Part shown: piece by piece, positions 8,583 to 15,281 of the stretch
Numbering within the stretch: position 1 is the first letter of the stretch
Layout: each line of letters starts with the position of its first letter
Assembly: GCA_020741775.1 (NCBI GenBank)
Contig: DYYG01000061.1
Coordinates: 1 to 33,887 of the forward strand
DNA from: Methylorubrum populi
Lineage (GTDB): Bacteria; Pseudomonadota; Alphaproteobacteria; Rhizobiales; Beijerinckiaceae
Direction of reading: 5' to 3'
DNA length: 33,887 bases
The notes under the pieces: generated by a model
Told to the model about the DNA's origin: nothing
Seen by the model: the letters and a program-made list of their open reading frames with translations, nothing else
The model's database searches: none
Translations under genes and position numbers: made by a program

Positions 8583-8634
8583 CGGACGGGCGATCCACCT
8601 CACCCTTTCAACGCTCCGACCGGGAGAAACGCCC

Positions 8635-9975
8635 ATGGCCACCGTGCCGTCCCCGCTGACCGCGCCCCACGGGCCGAAAGCGCCGAAGCCCCTTTATCGC
8701 ACCCTGTATTTCCAGGTGCTGGTCGCCGTCGCCATCGGCATCACCCTCGGCCACTTCTCGCCGAAGCTCGGCGCCGACATGAAGCCGCTGGGCGACGCCT
8801 TCATCAAGCTCGTCAAGATGATCATCGCGCCGGTGATCTTCCTCACGGTGGTCTCCGGCATCGCCGGCATGACCAATCTCGAGAAGGTCGGCCGCGTCGG
8901 CGGTAAGGCGCTCGCCTATTTCCTCACCTTCTCGACCCTGGCACTGATCGTCGGCCTCATCGTCGCCAACGTGCTTCAGCCCGGCCACGGCCTGCACATC
9001 GATCCGAACTCCCTCGATCCGAAGGCGGTCGCGACCTATGCCGGCAAGGCCAAGGAGCAGAACGTCGCCGACTTCCTGATGAACATCATCCCGACCACGG
9101 CGGTCGGTGCCTTCGCCGGCGGCGAGATCCTTCAGGTGCTGTTCTTCTCGGTGCTGTTCGGCTTCGGCCTCGCCTTCCTCGGCGATCGCGGCAAGCCGGT
9201 GCTCGACATCATCAAGGTGCTGTCGGAGGCCGTGTTCGGCGTCGTCAACATCATCATGAAGGTTGCTCCCATCGGCGCCTTCGGCGCGATGGCCTTCACC
9301 ATCGGCAAGTACGGCATCTCCTCGCTCGCCAACCTCGCCTACCTCGTCGGCGCCTTCTACCTGACCTCGGCGATCTTCGTGCTCGGCGTGCTCGGCGCGG
9401 TCGCCCGCTACAACGGCTTCTCGATCATCCGGCTCATCCGCTACATCAAGGAAGAGCTGATGCTGGTGCTCGGCACCTCCTCCTCCGAATCGGCCCTGCC
9501 CTCGCTGATCGACAAGATGGAGAAGGCCGGCTGCTCGCGGCCCGTGGTCGGCCTCGTCGTCCCCACCGGCTACTCGTTCAACCTCGACGGCACCAACATC
9601 TACATGACGATGGCCGCCCTGTTCATCGCCCAGGCCACCGATACCCCGATCACCTTCGGTGAGCAGGTGCTGCTCCTGCTGGTCGCCATGCTCTCCTCGA
9701 AGGGCGCGGCGGGCGTGACCGGCTCCGGCTTCATCACCCTGGCCGCGACGCTGGCCGTCGTCCCCTCGGTGCCGGTCGTCGGCATGGCCCTGATCCTCGG
9801 CATCGACCGCTTCATGTCGGAATGCCGGGCGCTCACCAACTTCATCGGCAACGCCGTGGCCTGCATCGTGGTGGCCCGCTGGGAGAACGAGGTCGACGAG
9901 GCCAAGCTCCACGCGGCCCTCGGCGGCAAGCCGGTGGCCGAGGCGCCCGCGCCGGTGCTTCAGCCGGCGGAGTGA
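8635..9975 (+). CDS. dctA: C4-dicarboxylate/H+ (or Na+) symporter DctA
   Basis: DctA imports succinate, fumarate and malate across the inner membrane. The 446-residue product is highly hydrophobic and fits the dicarboxylate/amino acid:cation symporter fold of eight transmembrane helices and two re-entrant hairpins. The first hairpin carries the serine-rich motif GTSSSESALPSL (about 278-290), followed by the TM7 motif GYSFNLDGTNIYMT (about 312-325). The second hairpin contains SSKGAAGVTGSGF and is followed by TM8 with the FMSECRALTNFIGN substrate and cation residues. The length matches family members (about 430-450). GGGAGA at 8622-8627 supports the start. It lies divergent from dctB-dctD and has a sigma-54 promoter, so expression should depend on DctD. 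A strong terminator follows. Confidence 0.96.
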   Translation: MATVPSPLTAPHGPKAPKPLYRTLYFQVLVAVAIGITLGHFSPKLGADMKPLGDAFIKLVKMIIAPVIFLTVVSGIAGMTNLEKVGRVGGKALAYFLTFSTLALIVGLIVANVLQPGHGLHIDPNSLDPKAVATYAGKAKEQNVADFLMNIIPTTAVGAFAGGEILQVLFFSVLFGFGLAFLGDRGKPVLDIIKVLSEAVFGVVNIIMKVAPIGAFGAMAFTIGKYGISSLANLAYLVGAFYLTSAIFVLGVLGAVARYNGFSIIRLIRYIKEELMLVLGTSSSESALPSLIDKMEKAGCSRPVVGLVVPTGYSFNLDGTNIYMTMAALFIAQATDTPITFGEQVLLLLVAMLSSKGAAGVTGSGFITLAATLAVVPSVPVVGMALILGIDRFMSECRALTNFIGNAVACIVVARWENEVDEAKLHAALGGKPVAEAPAPVLQPAE

Positions 9976-10056
9976 TCCGGCGAAGGATCCGGCAAGGGAT
10001 CCAGCAAGAGATCCGAGCGGGGGGGCACCGTCCTGCCATCCCGCTCGGTATCGGAG

Positions 10057-10093
10057 CCGCGGCAGCCGTCATTGGCTGTCGCGGTTTCTTTTT
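10057..10093 (+). terminator. Rho-independent terminator of dctA
   Basis: CCGCGGCAGCC (10057-10067) pairs with GGCTGTCGCGG (10074-10084) around the loop GTCATT with one G-U pair, followed by TTTCTTTTT. This is the clearest intrinsic terminator on the plus strand in the window. Confidence 0.85.
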
Positions 10094-10162
10094 GCGTTCC
10101 GTAGATTGCTCCCGCAACGCCTCGGCACGAGGCGACACGGCTCATGACCGGGGGAACGGACG

Positions 10163-10558
10163 ATGCTCAGGGGACGCTGCCATTGCGGGTCGATCACCTA
10201 CGAGATGTCCGCGGAGGTGGTGCATAACGCCCTGTGCCACTGCTCGGATTGCCGCCGCCATGCCGGCGCGCCGATGGTCGGCTGGGCCATGGTCCCGGCC
10301 GAGCGGGTTACGATTTCCGGTGAGCCCGTGGTCTACGCTTCATCCGAACACGGGCGGCGGCATTTCTGCGGGCATTGCGGCACCGGCCTGTTCTACGTGA
10401 ACGAGCAGAACCTGCCGGGCATGATCGACGTGCAGACCGCCACCCTCGACACCCCCGAGGCCTTGCCGCCGCAGGCGCATATCCAAGTGGCCGAACGGAT
10501 CGGCTGGATGGAGGAGGCGCATCGCCTGCCGAGCTTCGCGCGGTTTCCGACCGGCTGA
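10163..10558 (+). CDS. GFA-fold (CENP-V/GFA domain) zinc protein
   Basis: This 131-residue single-domain protein has the GFA zinc pattern: C6-x-C8 in RCHCGS, C25-x-C27-x2-C30 in CHCSDCRRH, and C69-x2-C72 in FCGHCGTGLF. The family is named after a glutathione-dependent formaldehyde-activating enzyme of Paracoccus, but most members have no proven reaction, so I do not assign formaldehyde chemistry even though the host may be a methylotroph. The domain fills the whole protein and no signal peptide is seen. The start at 10163 follows GGGGGAACGG. A 6-bp hairpin GCCTCG-GCA-CGAGGC (10119-10133) lies 30 nt before the start. The gene stands alone after the dctA terminator and converges on the oxidoreductase gene across a repeat-like hairpin element. 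Confidence 0.85.
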   Translation: MLRGRCHCGSITYEMSAEVVHNALCHCSDCRRHAGAPMVGWAMVPAERVTISGEPVVYASSEHGRRHFCGHCGTGLFYVNEQNLPGMIDVQTATLDTPEALPPQAHIQVAERIGWMEEAHRLPSFARFPTG

Positions 10559-10566
10559 TACGGCAT

Positions 10567-10660
10567 CCGCTCGATCAGAGCGGGTCCGGTATCAGCAAGC
10601 CCGCGCGGCATCTGAGCGAAGCCCAAATCCGCCATCCCGAAGGGATCAACCGGATTGGGC
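10567..10660. repeat. REP-like intergenic hairpin element
   Basis: The gap between the convergent gfa-like and oxidoreductase genes holds two foldable units. The first is CCGCTC-GATCA-GAGCGG (10567-10583). The second is a nested structure with outer arms GCCCAAATCCG (10621-10631) and CGGATTGGGC (10651-10660) and an inner ATCCC-GAA-GGGAT (10634-10646). Such paired hairpins are typical of dispersed extragenic repeats and may also block transcription from both sides. Only one copy is in the window, so repeat status is inferred. Confidence 0.4.
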
Positions 10661-10669
10661 ATGAGGCGA

Positions 10670-11254
10670 TCAGAACGCCGAGAGCCGCCTGCGGACCTTT
10701 TCCAGGAAGCGCTGCCGCGCCGGTGCGGTGACCGTGTCCATGCCGGTGAGGGCGATCCAGCTCAGCCGGCAGCGCGGGGCGCAGAGCGGGCGGATGCCGA
10801 AGCGGAACAGCCGCCAATCGGGCCAGCCGACGAGCCAGAGCAGCCAGCGCGGTGAGCCGTAGGTGGTCACCACCGTGATCCGGCGGAGGTTGGTGAGGCG
10901 CGGTTGCAGGACTTTGGCGCCGCCCAGCGCGAAGGCGACCCCCGGCAGCCAAACCCGGTCGAACCAGCCCTTGAGCATGGCCGGGAGCCCGAACCACCAC
11001 GTCGGATAGACGAGGACCAGTGCCTCGGCCCGCCGCAGGGCGGCGATGTGGCCGGCGAGTTCCGGCCGGGCCGCCGCCTCGTCGAAATAGGCGCCCCGCT
11101 CGTCCGGGCTCAGCCTTGGGTCGAACTCCTGAGCATAGAGGTCGAGGATCTCGACCGCATGGCCGGCGGACCGGAGCGCCGAAACGGCGGTGTCGCACAG
11201 GGCCGCGTTGAAGCTGTCGGCGCGGGGATGGCAGTGGACCAGCAGGACGCGCAT
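10670..11254 (-). CDS. NAD(P)H-dependent quinone oxidoreductase-like flavoprotein (flavodoxin fold)
   Basis: The 194-residue product starts with MRVLLVHCHPRADSFNAAL, the flavin-phosphate-binding entry of the NQO1/KefF/MdaB flavodoxin-like family. It continues with ALVLVYPTWWFGLPAMLKGWFDRV, whose PxWWFGxPAxLKGWxDR motif is the family hallmark, and with a VVTTYGSP strand-loop. Members reduce quinones or related electrophiles with two electrons. The start at 11254 is preceded by AGGGGTT; the frame stays open upstream but without homology. The stop of the lytic transglycosylase gene lies 7 bp upstream, so the two probably share a transcript. The C-terminal 40 residues are rich in Trp, Arg and Cys, and the substrate is unknown. 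Confidence 0.85.
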   Translation of the reverse strand: MRVLLVHCHPRADSFNAALCDTAVSALRSAGHAVEILDLYAQEFDPRLSPDERGAYFDEAAARPELAGHIAALRRAEALVLVYPTWWFGLPAMLKGWFDRVWLPGVAFALGGAKVLQPRLTNLRRITVVTTYGSPRWLLWLVGWPDWRLFRFGIRPLCAPRCRLSWIALTGMDTVTAPARQRFLEKVRRRLSAF

Positions 11255-11261
11255 CGAACCC

Positions 11262-12506
11262 CTATTTCCCCGTCTCGCCGGTCGCGCGGATCCTGTCCAG
11301 AAGCCCGGCATCGGCGTAGCCATCCGGCACGAGGCCAGCGGAGGCCTGGAAGGCGCGGATCGCGGCGCGGGTCTTGGGCCCAACCTTCCCATCCGCGCCG
11401 CCCACCGCGTAGCCGAGGCCGGCCAGCCGCGTCTGCAGATCGGTGCGCTCGTCGGTCGAGAGCATGCGGTCGCCCCGGGGCCAATCGCGGACGAAGCCGG
11501 AGGTGCCGCGCAGCCGGTCGGAAAGGTGGGCGACGGTGAGGGCGTAGGCGAGCGCCGTGTTGTAGCGCAGGATCACCCGGAAGTTCGGTTCCAGCAGGAA
11601 GGCCGGGCCCTTGGCGCCGGCGGGCAGCAACAGGGCGGCACGCCGCTCCCCGCCTTCCGGGAAGGAACCGGCGGCCGGCTTGAGGCCCATCCCCTGCCAC
11701 TCGGAGAAGGGCTGCTCGGTGGTCTCGTCGGCGCGGGTGTAATCGAAGCCGTCCGGCAGCAGCACTTCGAGGCCCCAGCCCTCTTTCGGCCGCCAGCCGG
11801 AGGCTTTGAGGAAGTTCGCGGTCGAGGCGAGGGCGTCGGGTACCGAGCGCCAGATGTCGCGCTTGCCGTCGCCGTCGAAATCGACCGCGTGGCGGAGATA
11901 GGCGGTGGGCATGAACTGTGTGTGGCCCATGGCGCCGGCCCAGGAGCCGGTCATGCGCTCCGCGTCGGCGTCGCCATCGGCGAGGATCTTCAGGGCCGCG
12001 ACCAGTTCGTCGCGCCACAGGCCGGGGCGTTCCTTGTCACCGCAGGCCAGCGTCGCCAGGGCCGGCACCACCGGGCGGACCACCCCCGGCTTGTCGAGGA
12101 CCGAGCCGTAGGTCGACTCGACGCCCCAGAAGGCGACGAGCACGTGCCGGTCGACGCCGTAGGCCGCCTCGATGCGGCCCAGCACCTCGGACCATTCGGC
12201 GAGCTTCGCCTGTCCCGTCGCCACCCGCTCCGGGGTCACGCTCGCCTCGATATAGTCCCAGACCGGCCGGACGAATTCGGCCTGGCTCCGGGTCGCGGGC
12301 AGGACGGCCGGATCGGGTACGATCCCCGACAGGGCCGTCTCGGCGACGGGCCGGGGCACCCCGCGTTCCTGCGCCAGGGTGGTCAACTCCCCCAGGCAGC
12401 TTGCGAAGCCCGGCACCGGGGCCGGCTCGGCCGGAGACTCGGCCCGCGCCGGGGTCAGGCCGGCGAGGGTCATGAGGGCGAAGAGCAGTTTGAAGGTTGG
12501 CCGCAT
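11262..12506 (-). CDS. Lytic murein transglycosylase, MltB-type, with peptidoglycan-binding domain
   Basis: The protein has 414 residues. A signal peptide (about 1-22, ending PARA) sends it to the periplasm. The SLT_2/MltB catalytic domain spans about 35-335, with the probable catalytic Glu130 in AFWGVESTYG, then GSWAGAMGHTQFMPTAY, DFDGDGKRDIW and a PNFRVILRYN stretch typical of this family. A C-terminal PG_binding_1 domain (about 350-408) contains LQTRLAGLGY and GPKTRAAIRAFQ. The enzyme cleaves the MurNAc-GlcNAc bond, forming 1,6-anhydro ends. No lipobox is seen, so it is predicted to be soluble. The ATG at 12506 is chosen because the signal peptide starts there. It is 51 bp downstream of the IalB-type gene on the same strand and 7 bp upstream of the oxidoreductase gene. 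It need not serve the flagellum, although FlgJ here lacks a muramidase domain. Confidence 0.92.
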   Translation of the reverse strand: MRPTFKLLFALMTLAGLTPARAESPAEPAPVPGFASCLGELTTLAQERGVPRPVAETALSGIVPDPAVLPATRSQAEFVRPVWDYIEASVTPERVATGQAKLAEWSEVLGRIEAAYGVDRHVLVAFWGVESTYGSVLDKPGVVRPVVPALATLACGDKERPGLWRDELVAALKILADGDADAERMTGSWAGAMGHTQFMPTAYLRHAVDFDGDGKRDIWRSVPDALASTANFLKASGWRPKEGWGLEVLLPDGFDYTRADETTEQPFSEWQGMGLKPAAGSFPEGGERRAALLLPAGAKGPAFLLEPNFRVILRYNTALAYALTVAHLSDRLRGTSGFVRDWPRGDRMLSTDERTDLQTRLAGLGYAVGGADGKVGPKTRAAIRAFQASAGLVPDGYADAGLLDRIRATGETGK

Positions 12507-12556
12507 GGCTGCGAGCTTACCACCTGCCCGGAAGATCGCGAGACGCGAAGGCCGGC

Positions 12557-13279
12557 TCAGCTGCCGAAGGCCCCTGCCCGGGCGAAGGCCGCCGCGAAGC
12601 CCGCGAGCGGAACCGTGATCACCGTCGGCTCCTGCGCATCCGGCTTCGTCGCCGAGATGGTGAGGCTGGTCGCGACCTTCATCGCATCGGTGGCGAGGGT
12701 CGGCAGGCTGATCGGCACGAGGCAGCCGTCGTTGACGCAGGTCGAGTAGGGCGCGCCCTTGCCGAGCTGCCGGTCGTCGAGCTTGAAGCTCACGCCGGGC
12801 TCGATCTGCAGGCCGAACGGCATCAAGATCAGCCCCTCGCTCTTGCCGTCCTTGGCCGGGCGCAGCTCGATGCTGAACAGCCGCTTGCCGGTGCGCCGGT
12901 CGCCCTGGGACTGGATGATGACGCAATCGGTGCGGCTCTCCTCGCGGTTGCAGTTCAGGGTCCAGTCGCCGTAGCTCTCGCTGATGGAGCGGGCACCGGC
13001 CGGCCATTGCGCCGGGCCGGAGGCGGCTACCGCCGGTTCCAGCACCGGGCCGGAGGTGGCGGCGTTGGCGGGCTCCTTCGCGGTTTCCTTGGCCTCTTCC
13101 TTCTTGGCCGGTGCGGGCTTGCGCGGGCGCGGCTGGGGCTTCGGTTTGGGAGCCGCCTCGGCCGGTGCGGCCTCGGGCGCGGCGTCCTGGGCGAGAGCGG
13201 GTCTCGGCCCGGACAGGAGCGCCGATCCGGCGAGCAGAAGCGCCAGGGCGGGCGCGATCCTGCGGGACAGAGGCGGCAT
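12557..13279 (-). CDS. Invasion-associated locus B (IalB) family periplasmic protein
   Basis: This 240-residue protein has a signal peptide (MPPLSRRIAP... cleaved near ALAQ|D) and a Pro/Ala/Lys/Glu-rich linker (about 32-75) likely to span or contact peptidoglycan. A C-terminal IalB domain (about 97-235) has the typical YGDWTLNC opening, a DCVIIQ strand, FGLQIEPG and a second cysteine pair in STCVNDGCLVP. IalB was named in Bartonella, but the family is common in free-living Hyphomicrobiales with no fixed biochemical function; no role in invasion is implied. The ATG at 13279 is chosen over upstream in-frame codons because AGGAG lies 7 nt before it and the signal peptide starts there. It is divergent from the glutathione peroxidase gene, with a 191-bp intergenic region. 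Confidence 0.88.
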   Translation of the reverse strand: MPPLSRRIAPALALLLAGSALLSGPRPALAQDAAPEAAPAEAAPKPKPQPRPRKPAPAKKEEAKETAKEPANAATSGPVLEPAVAASGPAQWPAGARSISESYGDWTLNCNREESRTDCVIIQSQGDRRTGKRLFSIELRPAKDGKSEGLILMPFGLQIEPGVSFKLDDRQLGKGAPYSTCVNDGCLVPISLPTLATDAMKVATSLTISATKPDAQEPTVITVPLAGFAAAFARAGAFGS

Positions 13280-13470
13280 GGCGAGGCTCCTGAGAGATGT
13301 CATGGCCGGGCGCCTAGCTCCGCTGGCGCGCGGATGCAATCGCGTTGAAGCCTCACTTCACCGCAACAATGACAATCGTGGTCGAGCCTGGAACCATTCC
13401 ATGAAATTCAGGTAATGCTCGCCGCGAGGGACATGGGAATATTGCGCAAGCAGGGGAGCCGGAAGCGGCG

Positions 13471-13965
13471 ATGAACGATATCCACGACCACGCCCCGCGC
13501 GATGCCCGCGGCCAGCCGCATCCGCTGTCGCAGTATCGCGGCAAGGTTCTGCTGGTGGTCAACACCGCCTCGAAATGCGGGTTCACGCCGCAATATCAGG
13601 GGCTGGAAACCCTGTGGCGGCGGCATCGCGGCCGAGGACTGGTGGTGCTCGGCCTGCCCTGCAACCAGTTCGGCGCCCAGGAACCCGGCAATGCCGATGA
13701 GATCGAGCGGTTCTGCTCGCTGACCTACGACGTGACCTTTCCGGTGCTCGCCAAGGTCGAGGTCAACGGTCCTGGCGCCGACCCGCTCTACAATGACCTC
13801 AAGCGCGCCAAGCCCGGCCTGTTCGGCACGCAGGCGATCAAGTGGAACTTCACGAAGTTCCTGATCGGCCGGGACGGAAGGGTGATCGCCCGCTTCTCCC
13901 CCTCGACCAAACCCGCCGCCCTCGAGGGCGCGATCGAGCGGGCGATGGCGGAGCCTGCCGCCTGA
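13471..13965 (+). CDS. Glutathione peroxidase family (Cys-type) thiol peroxidase
   Basis: This 164-residue cytosolic protein has the peroxidatic Cys36 in NTASKCGFTPQY, the second motif LGLPCNQFGAQEPG (60-73) and the KWNFTKFL motif with W125/N126. It has cysteine, not selenocysteine, in the active site. Cys36 and Cys82 sit at the same numbers as the peroxidatic/resolving pair of yeast Gpx3, so reduction by thioredoxin rather than glutathione is likely. GGAAG lies 5 nt before the ATG. The gene ends 3 bp from the convergent motE-like stop. Substrates are hydrogen peroxide or organic peroxides by family knowledge; no peroxide-responsive operator was recognised upstream. Confidence 0.93.
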   Translation: MNDIHDHAPRDARGQPHPLSQYRGKVLLVVNTASKCGFTPQYQGLETLWRRHRGRGLVVLGLPCNQFGAQEPGNADEIERFCSLTYDVTFPVLAKVEVNGPGADPLYNDLKRAKPGLFGTQAIKWNFTKFLIGRDGRVIARFSPSTKPAALEGAIERAMAEPAA

Positions 13966-13968
13966 TCG

Positions 13969-14778
13969 TCAGCGGGCGGCGCGCGCCGCCGGCCCCGGGT
14001 CGATCGCCGGCAACTCGCCGGGGGGCAGGCCGGGGGCGGAGGCGGCGACCTGCGGGGCATCGAGGCCTCTGGCGCGGTTGGCGAGGGCGACGGTCAGCTT
14101 CTCGGCCGGCTCCGAGCCCATCAGGGCCAGCACCTCGGCCATCTTGCGCGGATTCATGGCCAGCACGATCGGCACGAGCGTCTCGAGGTTCAGACGGTCG
14201 AACACCCGCGCGGCGTCCTTCGGCTTCATCGTCTCGTACATCGTGACGATGCCCTTCAGCCCGGCCTTCTCGGCTTCGACCCGCTTGGCGCCGTCCGCGC
14301 CGATCTTGTCCTCGGCTTCTTTCAGCCCGGCCACCCCGGTTTCGAGCTTGCGCTCGGCATCCTTCAGCAACTGCTCGCGCAGATCCAAGGTGTCCTGGCG
14401 CTGCTTGAGGGTGTCCCGTCGGGTGGCGAGCTTTTCGAGGAGGGCCCGCTCGCTCTCCGAAACCGGCTCGGGGACGGAGGGCTGGTAGACCGGGGGCGCC
14501 GCCGGCTCGGCCTTCGGCTCCGGCTTCGGCGGCGTGGAAACGGAGCCGGTCGTCTGCGGATCGGAGGGGGTATAGTTGCTGCGGGCTTTGGCGAGGACGC
14601 GGGCGAATTCCGGTAACGGCGCGTCGGGCCGGGCCAGGCCGTCGCCGGCCATCAGCGCCGTGACCTTGAGCACGAGGAGCCCGATCGCCGCCAGGGTCAC
14701 GGCGTCGATCATGCGCAGCCGGAATGGGCGTGCCGGAAGGCTCGCGAGGCGTGCGAGTCGGCGCGCGGGCAGGGTCAT
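13969..14778 (-). CDS. MotE-like flagellar motor-associated protein
   Basis: This 269-residue protein has one N-terminal membrane or signal segment (about 23-44), a Pro-rich linker (75-100) and a coiled coil (about 100-165: SERALLEKLATRRDTLKQRQ...). The C-terminal MgtE-N-like helical domain (about 175-235) contains MYETMKPKDAARVFDRL and VLAMNPRKMAEVLALM. This layout defines the MotE family; in Sinorhizobium MotE is a periplasmic chaperone for the motor protein MotC. The position at the end of the fliL-fliM-DUF6468 run fits. It overlaps the DUF6468 stop by 4 bp (ATGA), so translation should be coupled. The gene symbol is withheld because several MotE-like paralogues exist in Hyphomicrobiales. 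Confidence 0.82.
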   Translation of the reverse strand: MTLPARRLARLASLPARPFRLRMIDAVTLAAIGLLVLKVTALMAGDGLARPDAPLPEFARVLAKARSNYTPSDPQTTGSVSTPPKPEPKAEPAAPPVYQPSVPEPVSESERALLEKLATRRDTLKQRQDTLDLREQLLKDAERKLETGVAGLKEAEDKIGADGAKRVEAEKAGLKGIVTMYETMKPKDAARVFDRLNLETLVPIVLAMNPRKMAEVLALMGSEPAEKLTVALANRARGLDAPQVAASAPGLPPGELPAIDPGPAARAAR

Positions 14779-15281
14779 GCAGCGCGCGCCCGCAGCCGGT
14801 CGAGGGCGCGCTCGGACAGGGCCTGGGCGGCGGCGAGCGCCGCTCCGACGCGCTCGCCATTGCCGATGGCGGGCGGTGCCTCGATGGCGACCGGCCGCAG
14901 GGGCGCCGCCGCGGCCGGTGCTGCCGCGGGGGGGGCGGTCGCGGTCCGCGCTTGGCCGACGATGGCGGCGATGCGCTGGATGACGCTTTCGCCGGCCTCG
15001 ACATGCGCCGAGAGGTCGGCGGCGTAGCGCTCGGCGGTGCCGAGGCGTTCGGCCAGGGTGCGATCGCATTCGTCGAGGGTGCTGCGCAGGCCGGCGATGG
15101 CGCGCTCGGCGGTGGCGCTCGCCACCACGAGATCGCCGATGGTGGTGCGCAGGGCCGACTCGTCCGCCTTGAGCTTGCTGATGCGTTGCGACAGCTTCAC
15201 CGAGGAGACGATGGTGGCCACGAGCAGCACGGCCACGAGGATGTCGGCGGCCATCGAGACGAAGAAGGTCATGCCGGTCAC
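14775..15281 (-). CDS. DUF6468-type flagellar-operon membrane protein
   Basis: This 168-residue product has one N-terminal transmembrane helix (about 9-28, AADILVAVLLVATIVSSVKL) followed by a long alpha-helical domain (30-110). It ends in an Ala/Pro-rich spacer and a short final helix. It matches the DUF6468 proteins that sit between fliM and motE in many alphaproteobacterial flagellar operons; no function is established. The GTG start (15281) overlaps the fliM stop by 4 bp (GTGA), and the end overlaps the motE-like start by 4 bp. An ATG at 15272 is an alternative start and would shorten the protein by three residues. The strict coupling to fliM and motE suggests a motor or switch accessory role, which is inference. 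Confidence 0.75.
   Translation of the reverse strand: MTGMTFFVSMAADILVAVLLVATIVSSVKLSQRISKLKADESALRTTIGDLVVASATAERAIAGLRSTLDECDRTLAERLGTAERYAADLSAHVEAGESVIQRIAAIVGQARTATAPPAAAPAAAAPLRPVAIEAPPAIGNGERVGAALAAAQALSERALDRLRARAA

Noticed and set aside
8608..9912. A 434-codon minus-strand frame opposite dctA.
   Set aside because: Asp/His/Glu-rich shadow typical of the complement of Leu/Val/Ile codons; dctA motifs are complete on the plus strand.
10163..10558. Assigning formaldehyde detoxification to the GFA-fold protein because of the likely methylotrophic host.
   Set aside because: GFA-fold membership does not establish formaldehyde chemistry, and Methylobacterium mainly uses other carriers; left functionally open.
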